Shown here piece by piece: positions 50,634 through 62,600 of a stretch of DNA of 64,000 nt (positions are counted from its first letter, which is position 1; each line of letters opens with the position of its first letter). The translations under genes and the position numbers were made by a program. Origin of the DNA: Nymphaea colorata. Taxonomy: Eukaryota; Streptophyta; Magnoliopsida; Nymphaeales; Nymphaeaceae. The stretch spans positions 25,433,876 through 25,497,875 of the forward strand of contig NC_045142.1 of assembly GCF_008831285.2 (NCBI RefSeq), in the 5' to 3' direction. The notes below the pieces were generated by a model. The model ran no database searches, was not told the DNA's origin, and saw nothing but the letters and a program-made list of their open reading frames with translations.

Positions 50634-51235
50634 GTAACCACGAAACACCAAAACATCAGCATTGTAAGTCAAGAAAGTATTAAACAATTATTACGAAATC
50701 AAAATAGGTTCATTCATCATGGTTTGATAATTATAGGAATTAAAAGATTAGCTACGAGAAATTTAGGGACAAAGTTTTAATCACTTTACTAGACAAAAGA
50801 TGGGCAAACGATGCCAAAAAAGCCATTACAGTAAATATGGAAATTGACATGTTAGATAACAAGGGAATATTCTATTGTGCATCTCATTTTTTGTTTAGCA
50901 TAAAAGATCAACAACATATAGTTATAGTAATCCAAACTAAATGATATGAAACATTTACAAGAAAAACAAACTTACTTTTAAATGTAGAATTTTTAGGCAA
51001 AGTAACAAACAATAGTACGACAAAATACAAAATCAATATAAAAGTAATCATTGAATCCATGACAAGTAAAGGTATAAGGATGATTAAACCTATGACTATT
51101 GACCCCAAAAAATTAGAAGGATTAGATTGGATTATTAGTAAAAGTTTAGAAATAAATACTAATATTAAAATTCTAGAGAAAAGCCAAATGTTTAAAAATC
51201 TTTATGGTAATTATATTGTAAGGTTTCCATACTAG
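50634..51235 (+). pseudogene. Pararetrovirus movement-protein-like remnant
   Basis: A plus-strand frame with the 30K-type movement-protein pattern: an N-terminal VSQESIKQLL region, a hydrophobic FIHHGLIIIGIKRL segment, LLDKRW, a MEIDM beta-strand region, then FLGKVTNNST and MTSKGIRMIKP near the C-terminus. It ends at the stop 51233-51235. One frame change occurs near 50775 and one in-frame stop lies at 50942-50944. It is the least decayed coding part of the plus-oriented fragment. Coat-protein and downstream genes do not follow; promoter units begin at about 51245 instead. Confidence 0.7.
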
Positions 51236-51244
51236 AATTTCTAG

Positions 51245-52560
51245 ACTAGACTAGAATTTCTAGATGAGAAGGTAAAGGAGAAGAGGAAAGAAGCGACAAA
51301 AGAAGGGAACTAAGCACTTAGATGTAAGTACTCGATGGCGGATATAGATGTGCATGGATATTAGACACTTTGGGATGCTGCTTATATAGGCTCCAAACTT
51401 CAAAATAAAATACAACTTGGAAAATGAGTTGGATTCCTTCCTGAACAAGCTAAACACTATAAAAAAAAAATAGTTACATGCGAAGAAACTCGAAGAAAGG
51501 CAGTTGTCATGCACTAGATGAGGTGGTAGTCGAACTTATCCAAAAAGTCAAAAGTGTTATAGTGCACAATAGTGTTCGTCACAGAGCAACAATGCTGCTA
51601 CAAGAACCGCTATTGTGACTGCTACAGTAACCGCCTTCGCCTTTTACAAAAAAAAAAAGGGTCTGATTTGTATACGAAAGCACCAATATGTTTTCCTTAC
51701 AGCATGGAAGGCAGAGGAGAAGATTGAAGGAGCGATGAAAGAAGGAGACTAAGCACTTGGATGTAAGCACTTGATGGTGGATACAGATGTAGATGGATAT
51801 TATATACTCCGGTGTCGTGCTTATATAGGCTCTAGACTTCAGAATAAGATACAACTTGGAAAAAGAATTAGATTTATTTCCGAACAAGCTAAATACTATC
51901 AAATAAAGACGGTTACATGCGAAGGAACTCAAAGGAGGATAGCTGTCGTGTGCTAGATGAGGTGACAGTCAAACATCTCCAAAAAGTAAAAAAGTGCACA
52001 ATAATGTCTGCCGCAATGTAACAGTTTGCTAGATGGACCGCTATAATGACTGCTACAGTAACCGCCTTCTCCTTATACCAAAAAAGAAAAGAAAAGAGGG
52101 GGCTAGATTTGTACACAAAAGCACTGGTTTGCTTTTCTTACAGCATTGAAGGCAGAGGAGAAGAGGGAACGAGCGATGAAAGAAGGGGACTAGGGACTAA
52201 GCACTTGGATATAAGTACTCTATGGTGGATATAGATGTGGATGGATATTACATACTCCAGGGTGGTGCTTATATATGTTCCAGACTTCAAATAAAATACA
52301 ACTTGGAAAATAAATTTGATTCTTTTCTAAATAAGCTAAACGTTATCGAACAAAAACGGTGCGAAGAAACTCAAAGAAGGACAACTATAGTGTGCTAAAT
52401 GAGGTAGGAGTCAAACGTGTCCAAAAATTCACAAGTGCTAGAGTGCACATTAGTGTCTGCCGCAGTGCAATAGTGCTGCTACAGGGATCGCTATAGTGAC
52501 TCTTATAGTAACCACCTTCGTCTTTTCTCAAAGAGAAGTTGTTGTCTTTTTACTTTCACA
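51245..52560 (-). promoter_or_regulatory. Second tandem array of pararetrovirus promoter units
   Basis: Three units in minus orientation with TATATAAG at 51381-51388, 51830-51837 and 52268-52275 (spacing 449 and 438). Sequence and joints match the array at 43826-44990. The innermost edge at about 52520 continues into the native upstream context (TTTTCTCAAAGAGAAG), as at 44990 and 40540. Confidence 0.75.
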
Positions 52561-52689
52561 TTTTTTACGCATATGAGATTCCTTTCATCTTTATTCCTTT
52601 TATCTTCACGCAACGTTACTTTATGTTACATAATGAGTGTTGGCAATTACGACATTCTTCTAGAGGTTCATCGTGATGATTTGCCTAAA

Positions 52690-52795
52690 GAGATGACATA
52701 ATGCTTATCCTATGGGGTACGTCTCAGAGTAAATTTTTATGCTAAAAAATTTACAAACGTAAAACTCATACTTATTCTGGAGGGTTTCTCCAAGG
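52690..52795. repeat. Diverged single copy of the 103-bp repeat
   Basis: Shares ATGCTTATCCT, GTAAATTTTTAT and AAAACTCATACTTAT with 43620-43825. Confidence 0.6.
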
Positions 52796-52999
52796 TAGAT
52801 TTTGATGCACAAATCTAAACTTGAAAGATTTTCCCAAAGATAAGTTTATCATGTATCTTCTCAAACAGGTGATGCTTAATTTTACATGAAAAACACTATA
52901 CCTATGAGAAGTTTAAGCATAACTTACAAGGGTTAAGTTTTTACTGATCTTGACAGATGTTAGGCTGCAGAGTTAAGAACTCAACAACATCGTCCCTGT

Positions 53000-53710
53000 T
53001 ACTTTATTTATTACTTATTTTCTATCCCTTCTACAATCTCTTCTTCATATTGTTCACTATCATCCTAGTCTCCTCCATCATTCCACTCAGCTTCATTATC
53101 GTCTGTTTGGAGGATTGCTCGATATTATGATTGTCACTTGCCCATGCTGCTACGTTACTGTCATGGATTTGAAAAAAATGTTTGCATAAGCTAGGGTTTA
53201 TGCTTAAGATACTTTGGTAAGGAATGCAAAATTTTGCAGTAACCCTATTGTTTTTTAAAAAGATACATGTATTTCTATCTTCAGCCACCATCAAAGTGGA
53301 TCTAGTCTAGCGAGTATTTTGGTCTATAGCTATTGTATAAGCTGTCCACCTCTTAAGTTGTGAATACACACCATCTTCAAGAAAATCAATTCTAATAATG
53401 TCTTCAGAGGTTCTAGTTTGCAGGGGATAAAGTGAAGTGAAGATGATTATCAAAATTTCTTGTTTTGCTTCACATGGGTATTCATAAGATGGAGGGATAC
53501 ATTCAATATCTATATTAACATAGCCATAAGGGTTTATACTTCCAATTTTAAACATTTTTCTTACAGTTTATGTCAACTGCCAATTAAAATCAAGATATTT
53601 TGCTTATTCTTCTTTGGTAGTCATAATTCGTTTCAAAAACCCTTGATCCAAAATTGTCTTGGGAGAGAGTTTTATTCCTTGAATTTATTGATCTTGTCAC
53701 TTTACATCTC
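53000..53710 (-). pseudogene. Pararetrovirus copy C: unrecognised block only
   Basis: Third copy of the block seen at 40840-41580 and 45320-46000: FKIGSINPYGY, VYSQLKRW and VTAKFCIPYQS on the minus strand, with an acidic end. The coiled-coil part and RT/RNase H are absent. It ends abruptly near 53700. Confidence 0.6.
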
Positions 53711-53718
53711 TAGAACTT

Positions 53719-53880
53719 TAGCTAAATTAGAATATGAACATGAACATGAATGGAAATATGGATCATGAAGTAATGATCACCCATGCATATTCTGTGATGG
53801 TTATCCAAGAATAGAACTTAGATTCCAATGCAAAATCTCTACGGTTGAAGCCTGTACATTTTGTTTGGAAGGCAAATAAT
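53719..53880 (+). pseudogene. Short plus-strand frame with paired CxxC motifs
   Basis: The plus strand shows CIFCDGYP, a further cysteine in LRFQCK, and ACTFC: a C-x2-C, C, C-x2-C arrangement over about 30 residues, like a small zinc-binding fold. It sits exactly between copy C (minus) and the right inverted arm, so it is probably a fragment of another viral or transposon frame. Two stops lie just upstream. The family is not recognised. Confidence 0.35.
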
Positions 53881-53909
53881 ATCAGTTTATTCTAGAAAAT
53901 AAAATAGGA

Positions 53910-55560
53910 TGAAAAGATTGATGTTCTGTGGTTACGCAGTCTTCTTCTTCTCGACTTATTTAGACTAACTCGGGGTTTATACTTCAAAACCATGTTCTAT
54001 ATGAGGTTCTACGATTTAGTAGAGTTAACTGATGATTATTATATATTTCTATATCCTATTTACATCTACTAGTTCTTCCAACATTCTAGAACTAGGACCT
54101 TGGCTTCGGAACATTCTAGTCAATATATTTTCATTTATTTGTCTTATTTCATTTGTATTATTAAGGGTTCTATTATGACTAAAAAATGAATGTCTTGCGG
54201 TCATTATCTTCTAAAAAAAACAATACTTTTAGGAATTGGGGTAGAAATAGAGGTATGTTTTATTTTGCCATTTCCTATATTCAGATTGTCTAGCCTTTTT
54301 GTTAGTTCTTCCAAATTTGCTCCTTGTGGTTCAAGCCTCTTGCCTATAGTTCGTTCAAGTTAATTACTTTTCTGGCTTAACTTTGCTATCATAATAATCA
54401 TCATATTAAGTTGTCAAACTATTATTTTATCTGAACTACTAGGTGGATCATATATGCTTATGTTCTTGTTTCTTTTAGACTTTGTATGTAGATATCTTCT
54501 TTATCACTCATTTAGGAATATGGTATAATCTGAAGCAGAAAATAACTTGATCGGTAAAGTTTGCTTGTTTTTAGTATCTTATGCTTTGGGTATATTCCTG
54601 AATTCGAGTATACTAATCTATTCATATCATGGTATATTGGAAAGCAATTTATATTTCTAATAATTATAACTAATGTAGTTAAAATTTTTATTCTAAGTAA
54701 AGCTTTTAACTATCGGTTTTATAGCAAATACGTTTTAGAAGATAAAAAGGTTCTTTAGCCTACTATGTACTCATCTCTTTTTATCCTATCATCCTATGTA
54801 TCATCCATACAACTTTACACTTTATTTACGAGTTTTTGTTTTAAGTTTTTTTTTTTACAGGAACGTGGTTCTACGAATAAATAACACATCTATTATAAAA
54901 AAGAACATATTACAACATGGTAAACTTATGGTATGGTTCCCATGGTTTTGAGAACTTTTTAGATTCTCCTTCCATAGAACACTATGCGCAACATCATATG
55001 TCATCCTATTCAGACCTTACTGTTCATGTACTATTTTTTCCTACACGGCCTTCTGCTTCAATGGGTACTTCTTTTCCACAATAGCCTATTGGTCTTTAAG
55101 GATTTACATAGCGGCTTGTCCAATGAATCACTAACTAAAAAAACATGAAAATAATATCATAAATAGATCATATTGTAACAAGTTCTTTTTCATAACGCAT
55201 GGTTCATACGCCTAGATCCTGTCTAGGGTCAAAACTTCTAGTATAAAATACAGATTCATAATAACATATTATGCAGGTGTATGTAAAAATACATGCTTCC
55301 AGGGAAGAGACTTTCTTGTTCGGGTCATAAGCTAAGCACTAAATAAAGCGTTAAACACACTTAAAACTTTCATTAATTACAAAACATACTTACAACACAA
55401 AGAGTATGCTACTATGCTCTGATACCAAAAATGATACCAAAAAGAAAGAGGGGGGCAGATTTGTACACAAAAAGACAAGGTTTGCTTTTCTTACAACATG
55501 GAAGGCAGAGAAGAAGAGGGAAGAAGCGAGGAAGGAAGGGGACTACATATATAAACTTCG
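53910..55560. repeat. Right arm of large inverted repeat
   Basis: Reverse complement counterpart of 48642-50660, holding (in minus orientation) a short promoter end, the PBS and the leader/5' frame. It stops near 53910, where the movement-protein region would begin. Confidence 0.75.
55416..55427 (-). other. tRNA-Met primer-binding site, minus orientation
   Basis: GCTCTGATACCA on the plus strand, the exact reverse complement of the site at 49125-49136, so the two sites face each other. Confidence 0.85.
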
Positions 55561-55570
55561 CACATATGCA

Positions 55571-58500
55571 ACCCAATATATATATAAACTTCGCACTCAA
55601 TAGCTGTAAAATCCACGTATGCGTGTGTTCATATATGCATACGTCATGCATGTATCATTCTAGAAAAGTGTATAACATGTTAACTTTTTTTTTTTAAAAA
55701 AAAATAGTGGTGTTTGTTCACTCAATCCTTTTATGCTCAGTTATCAAGAGCTACTTGACAATACTATCGATACTAGAGCTAATCTAAAGAGTTAAGTGTA
55801 TTAAAACCAATCACATTTTAGGTCTGATTTGTTTTTTAAACCATTTTTTTCCCCCTTCGCCATTTCACTTATTTTTTCTCTCCATGAATTTATTCTTTCT
55901 CATTTTCCATTTCATGGATATTATCTCCAACTTAGGAAATGCCACTATGCCAGGCCATTTTAGACCTCAGTTTATAATTAAAAAAAGTTTCATCTTATTT
56001 TTTAAATTCGGATAGTTGTATAACAATCCATTCCCTTCGCACGTTTTTATAAAGTAACGACTTCACTTTCATTTTGGATCCAGGTTCACTTTGCAGGATT
56101 TGATTTGGTGCAGAGTTTTAGAATTGGACTCACTTGGAATGTCGGATTTTGGGTCTATGGACTGTACCAGATCCAATTCTGACCCGACATGGAACTAGTC
56201 TAGATACCTAAGATCTTACTCATGATCCAGGTCTAAACTAAACTCCAAATACACGATTTTTATAGTCACTAACTCCAAATGCAGGGGCCGGGTACTGGGT
56301 ACCCGACAGCGTCTTGGCCCGGTGCCCAGCCTTAATCCAACCCGATAGGTGTGGCCCGGCCCCATGTATGGAGCCTGGGTCAGATCATGATCAGCTTAAG
56401 TCCTTGATCTGACCAGATTATTCTTGCCCCAATTATTGTGTTCCTGGCAGATTCCCTCTGATTCGGACATTCTTTGTCTCTTTTTGCAAAATTATTAGCC
56501 GCTAATGCTTATAGACAAAGAGGACGAATATGATTATGCTGAACCATGTCTAAATTTGGATCCGGGTTTGGATAGTATCGGGACGAGATAAGATCCGATT
56601 CATTCTCATCAATAGTTCTTATCGTTTGGGTGACACTTAACATTAATTTTATATTAAAATTAGTTTGTGAATGTTCCACTTAGAAGGTGTTTGTTTCGCT
56701 GCTTGCGGAACACCATGGAACACACACATAAAACAAAAAAAATCGACTGGAGGTGTCGATTGATCGGATTTAGATTGGATAATTGATTATCTAACAAATC
56801 AATTCTAAACAAGTTTGATGTGAAAAGATTTCAAAATCCGATTTTAAAAAAATTGGGATTTGTTGACTCAATAAGTGATATTCAAACATATTATAAATTG
56901 ATATTGCATTCATTTTTTTACTTGACAATACACATTAATACGACCAATTAAAATTTTCTATATTTAACATCCATACATTTTGAAAATATGGTATTAACAT
57001 ATCATAGTGCATTTTAGTGTGAATTTAAAAGTCAAATAGACGTGACATAAATTTTTTCTCATTCTTATTCGAATCCAAATAAGTGAACGGATAAATCGAA
57101 TACTATATGAAGCATATCTATCAAGAGTCTGCTGAATTTGACGTCCTTGTTGACTTTTAAGCGGATTGAACGCATGCGACTTGAACGTTCTGTTCTTTCG
57201 TTATTGCCTAATTGGGCGTTCCAAACAAACAGGACACAAGAGCGCTTGTTGATGATGTTTGTGTTTGTGTGGTTCAGATTGAGGGATCGGTTTCGGCACG
57301 CACGTTCCGCTCGTTCCCTGCCCAATGTCTGTGCGTCCACTGTTTGCCATAACTCCGCGACAAATCAAAGTATCAAACGCGCTGTTAAGACGTGCTTGTG
57401 ATAGCAACCGCGTGATGAGACGGCTTGTCTGACCCGGATATGCCGTTTACGTCTCTGAAAAACAAACATTGAATTTAGGCACAACAAATAAACAAAACCA
57501 TTTACTGTTTTAAACATTACAAATTTATTTATACGATTGAATTTCATGGTGTTTCTTTATTTTGGTAACTTTAAAAATTTGCATCAATTTATCATTTGTG
57601 TTGTTCAGATTTTAGTTATTTATAAAATATTATTGTAGTTATTATGGGTGAGAGAGAGATTTATCCCTATTAATCTGGGGCTCAGAGGTCTTTCGATTTC
57701 TCTTGCCTCGAAGGTCTTGAGCGACATCCGTGCATCCTTCAACTTAAATGCCGTGCTCCATTGACTTAAGACTCAGGAGCATAGAACCCAAATAAATCAA
57801 ATTTAATACCTACCTTCCTACATGCGCTCATTCCAAGTTCCAACCAGCTGCATTTTTTATTCCAATTATTTGCATATGTTTTTTAAATATTAATCTAACA
57901 ATATTTCAACTTCAGCATACCAATTTGATCTACTTCCTCGTTTTAGCGGGTGCATTCTTTAAACCAAATATTAAACATGTTTTGATTTTTTGACAATATT
58001 TTGAAGATTGATGGATGGTATATTAATTATCATTTCATTTTCATTTGCTAAAGCAATGAACTATAATTTTACATCAATTATTGTTTAGTAAAAATCTAAG
58101 AGCAAAGGGAAATTTTGGTTCATGCCCAGACATATTATTATACGACCATAACCCAATGTTTGTCAGTTTGGATCTCAGATACGATGCTGACCAAAGATAG
58201 ATGCCACGTAAGATCCAACGCGCATCTCAAATCGGATCTCAGACCCAACATAGGTGCCACGTAAGATCCAGCTCATATCTCAAATCGGCATTGCACGTAA
58301 AAAAAAAAAGTGGATTTGAGGAAGAATGGTGATACGGGTTCGGATCTCAGACCCGTGCCTCCTTAGATCCTTTGGTCGGATAAGATATGATCACTTTATA
58401 TTTTTCAGATCGAAGAATCCAGATCCAAATTAAACTGTGATCCAATACGAATTGCAATACGAACGGAATTACAGAGACAGTATCGGGCCTGTGGACCTTT

Positions 58501-58680
58501 TTGGATTTGGACATGGATTTGAACTGCAATTCGGGTCGTCCAAGGGCCGTTCAAGCGGCCCACAGCCCGTTGCTTTTTCCCGTCGAACCCTATTTATTCG
58601 TCTTTTTTTTATTAACGAAAAAATTTCCGCAGAATTTCTCTCACCTCCGTCTCTCTCTATGCACATATATATTTGCTAAT
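55571..58680. other. Intergenic DNA upstream of the SNF4-like gene
   Basis: AT-rich with G/C-rich islands near 56280-56370 (repeated GGGTACC, GGCCCGG) that resemble transposon scraps. No supported gene; short frames around 57065-57550 on both strands lack family features. Confidence 0.5.
58202..58290. repeat. 53-bp tandem duplication
   Basis: TGCCACGTAAGATCCA occurs at 58202 and 58255 and each copy runs into ATCTCAAATCGG; the phrase GATCTCAGAC also recurs around it. Confidence 0.8.
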
Positions 58681-59618
58681 AAATAAACAAAACTATATAT
58701 ATATATTTATTTGCTATCTCTGCTCTTCTGGGTTTCTCTTTAAATTCTTTTTTGTTATTATTAGTAAATTATTAAATAAATTAAAAATTCCTTTTCCGTC
58801 GCGTTCTTTTCCGTCCCTCTCAGGAGAGGGCGAGGGTTTCTGTTAAGGGGGTCGACGAGATTTCGATCCAGGAACGGCGGAGGACCGACGCCAGCGATTG
58901 GTAGGCGGCGGATATTTAGAGAGATTTATGCGTTTGTTCTTGTTGTTTTCCGTAGTCATTTTTGGTTCGCCCATTTCGAGAGGATCGATGGTATCCATTT
59001 TTTCGGTTTTGGAATGATTTGGTTATCTTTTGGAGTCGGAATTTGGGATTACCGGGGTTGATTTTGGTCTGTTTGTTGGGTCATTTGTTGGGTATATGTT
59101 TGTTCCGTTGCTTATGGATTTGATGGTGCCACAGGGGGTTGTTTCGTTGATTGATGGCGGTTTTGGGTGAGAATTCTCGTGGGAACGAGTTATGGAATCT
59201 GATGCTGGTAGTTCGTTCTCTGAATTGTGGTTTTCTGCGTTGGTTTCAGGGAATTGAAGAGTTCGAGTTGGCGATTGGATGTACTGGATTCGGTTGATGC
59301 GAAGTTGGCGCTGATCGATTGAGTTCCAGGGGTCTTCGTGGTTTTGAAGAGAATGGGGAACCGGTGAGGGAAACCTCTGCTATAATGTGGAGAGATTCCT
59401 ATCGGCCGTGGCGATTCAAATTGTTGTTTCTTCCATGGGCGGGCTCGTATTCTCACAGGAGGGTGATCGATTTTGACGTGGTTCTTCGAGCATCGCTGAA
59501 TTCAATTTTCACGATTCTCCTTCTCAGATAAGTGTATTGAAGTGCGGGGCTTGGTCCAGTTTTCGAATCTTCTGGTTCAAGTAGAAGCTACATGCAATTT
59601 TTTCTGAGGTCTGAAAAG
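58681..59618 (+). promoter_or_regulatory. SNF4-like gene promoter side and 5' leader
   Basis: A TATATATATATAT tract lies at 58693-58708. A probable leader exon follows from about 58800, with a possible donor (GTAGGC) at about 58900 and a TTTCAG acceptor at about 59245, so a leader intron is plausible. Several short upstream frames precede the coding start, one beginning at ATG 59383. The transcription start is not determined. Confidence 0.5.
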
Positions 59619-62600
59619 ATGTTCTCCTCCGGGATGGCGGATTCAATGCCTGAAACCAGTGGAGTGGGAACCGTGTCGTCGGTTCCTATGCGGTTTGTGT
59701 GGCGGTACGGTGGCAGGCGAGTCTACCTCACGGGTTCTTTCACGAGGCGAGCTTTCTTTTCTCTATTGGTTATCTGATTGTCTTTCTTTCGTACAGAATT
59801 TGTTCTTCTTTCGTGTTCCTATGATTTTATCCAGGCTGCAACGTTCTGGATTGAGCACACACATACATATGTATTTATTACTGCTTCCATTACCATTATC
59901 ATCTTCTTTTGAACTGTGCGGACATGAATCATACGACATGTTCGATCCTATTATCGCGTGTTTCTAGTCGTGCTTTCATAACGATATACTTGTCGACTTC
60001 GTTGCTCGAGTGTGAGTCAAGTCGGCTGCAAATTCTGATCTGCAGGCCGCCTTTTATGTCTTCTCGTTCTGATTACTTGGTTTCCTATGAGTTCATCTTC
60101 CCAGCGTCCTCTTTTCGTGGCCATTTTCAGATATTGAATGAAAAACATCACGCTGTACTATGAATTTATCTTCTGGGAGGAACTTGTTTGTGAGAAAGAT
60201 ACCATATTTAGGGTACTATTATCTTTTTCCACTGATGCGCTTTGTATTTGCCTCGTCTGTTCTTCATTAGGTGGTCTGACCATATATTGATGTCTCCGAT
60301 GGAGGGGTGCCCTACAGTTTTTCAGGTTGTTTGCAGTGTCCTTCCCGGCTATCATCAGGTTAGTATGGGGCTCTGATTGGTCAAATTATGTCATGTCTTC
60401 TTGTTGCTTTACAAGAACGAGGAGTGCCTCCAGTGCTGTTTAATCTCCTATGGACATGTATATCAACGTTCTGTTGCAAACTTGGAATTTATCCTCACCT
60501 TCCTGTTTCAGGGGTTTCAACTAGCCCTGCATTTATACTAGGATACTATAATTTTACAACCCCCTCTGTAGGAGCTAGTAGAATGGTTGGTTTAGGAGAT
60601 CTAAAAAGTTTTATAATTTCTCCCTTTCAAACACTTTGTATGTTGATTTTGAACACATGCCATTTAGCTTCATCATTTAAAGCCGTTCTCCCCACCTTTT
60701 GACCTAGGTAATTTGATTGTCTTGTATCCTACATCTTTGATGGTCCGCATGTCTTACATTTTCTTAATTTCAGTACAAATTTTATGTTGATGGGCAATGG
60801 CGTCATGATGAAAATGAACCATGCATCAGTGGGGACTATGGAATAGTGAACACTATCATGATTACAAGGGAGCCAGAGCCGTCGGTTAATACATTCTCAG
60901 GTCCAGATACACCTGGGTCCAGAACAAACATGGAAGTAGACAATGAAAATTTTGATCATGTGGTAAGTTTGTTCAACTTTTATTTCTTGTTTTTGAAATT
61001 TCCAGTAATGCATCCTCACTCTTTTTTTATTGCACTCTGATCCCTCTCTTTTTCCTTTGCTCCAGTTATAGATGTGTTTTTTCTTCCTGAAAGCGTCTCA
61101 TCTACAAAACAGCATCTATAAAATAACATCTATTCATGTTTATCCTACTGATCTCTGAGTTTGTCTATGTTTATTATATTCCAGTCTTCTTTCTGAGCAT
61201 TTATTTCTGCTTATCCATTTCCCTCACTTGTTTGAATTTCCATTTTAAGTCTACTCTGCTGTTAATTGTGTGAATTAGTTTGCTTTTCTTGTAGGAAATT
61301 CTTCTGAAGTTTGATACATCTTATTGTTTCAACTTTCAAGTAACTTCTCCGCTTATAATAGCTACATAAACCCAAGCAAACATTGTATTTTTTAAGTTTG
61401 AAATTTATGGAGTGAGCTGTATTGACCATCTTCACGATTGTTTTTGGCTATATTTCATTCAGAAAATGCTACTCCTGCTATATCGAACAGCTTACTTTAT
61501 AAGGTGGCACGTTGCAGGAAACAATGCCAAGGATAACAGAGGATGAAATAACTGCGTCACGCCATAGAATATCTGTGTTCCTATCTACCCATACTGCATA
61601 TGAGTTGCTGCCTGAGTCAGGCAAGGTTTGGACAATTCACCTATCTATTTGGGTTTTATGTGGCATTCCATTGCATTGCAAAGTTTTTATTTATGTTTCT
61701 GAAAATGCAATATTCCTTTCAGGTGATAGCTTTGGATGTTAACCTCCCCGTGAAACAGGCATTTCATATCCTTTATGAGCAGGTATATGATCTAGTGCTT
61801 GAGCGGATGTTTCTTTTTTGGATCTGTAGTGCATACCATGTATTTCTTTCTGTAGTGCCTATGGTGTTTTAGATCGATAGCTGCTCCAAGTATTATTATC
61901 CATCCTATTACTGTTTCTTCATTTTTTCTTTAATATCTAGACTATGAAACAGATATACATGTAGCCATAACTGATAAGAGTTTTAAGAGAAATATATAAG
62001 GTCAAAGGGACAGAAGCAAATGGAAAGAAAAATAAAACATTCTTTCATATTGTCATGCATACAGCATACTATATAGTAATTGTTGATTTGTATTGTGGCA
62101 TATAAATTACTGATCTACAGCTAAACTGTAATTGCTCATGCATGGGCAGTTTAGTCCCACATTGGAGATGCATAGGAATCTTCAAGGGTTTATAAACATT
62201 TGGCTCTATATTTGATTAACCTTTTTAAGAATAGAATCGAAGCTGCTAGGGGGTGGATTGAAATCTGGCAAACTAGAAGCCTGGGCCCAGCATGGGAGTA
62301 TGGAAGGTTGTTATAGTTGGTATAAAAACATAGTTCAACACTCTTGAGGTCTCACATGTGTAGAAGCTTGTGCTTTAAAGGTGTTGGATTGTAATAGCCC
62401 CTGTTTGGGGAGTTTATTCCCATGCTGAAGATGCGTGAAAAATTTCGGGGGTATACGAGATGCTTGGCTTTATGTTTTGTTCTTTTGGTTTATAGCCCTT
62501 TTAAGGCTAGAACTGAAGCTACTAGGAGCAGACTAAGATCCACCAAACTAGAAGCTTGAGCCCAGTGTGGGAGTGGACCATGTTGTTACATAAAGCGCTG

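Larger units (their letters stand above)
48642..50660. repeat. Left arm of large inverted repeat (promoter, PBS, leader, 5' frame)
   Basis: Matches the reverse complement of about 53910-55560, with many substitutions and small indels. Anchors in order: the promoter end and PBS (49125), the TTATTTAGTGCTTAGCTTAT segment (about 49210), CTGCTTCAGATTATA (about 50030), and GCGTAACCAC (50633). This arm carries more promoter sequence than the right arm. The junction at about 48642 abruptly switches from minus-oriented protease tail to plus-oriented promoter, marking an inversion breakpoint. Confidence 0.75.
40460..55570. mobile_element. Endogenous pararetrovirus (caulimovirid) locus, rearranged
   Basis: About 15 kb assembled from fragments of one viral lineage. 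Signs of a caulimovirid: a protease-tail/RT/RNase H order on the minus strand (48640 to 46985) with PHRSPAFIV, YIDD and RTDC motifs, a movement-protein-like remnant (50634-51235, plus), tRNA-Met primer-binding sites, strong TATATAAG promoters, and no integrase. I see no long terminal repeats of retrotransposon type. Blocks are duplicated (40.5-43.5 and 45.0-48.6 kb, same direction), partly tripled (53 kb) and inverted (48.64-50.66 versus 53.91-55.56 kb). The genus is uncertain; a florendovirus- or petuvirus-like lineage is the best guess. All parts carry stops, frameshifts or deletions, so this is a fossil. Confidence 0.85.

Noticed and set aside
57065-57550. Overlapping frames on both strands near 57.2 kb
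   Set aside because: Short, mutually antisense, without motifs; probably chance openness in a locally G/C-richer stretch.
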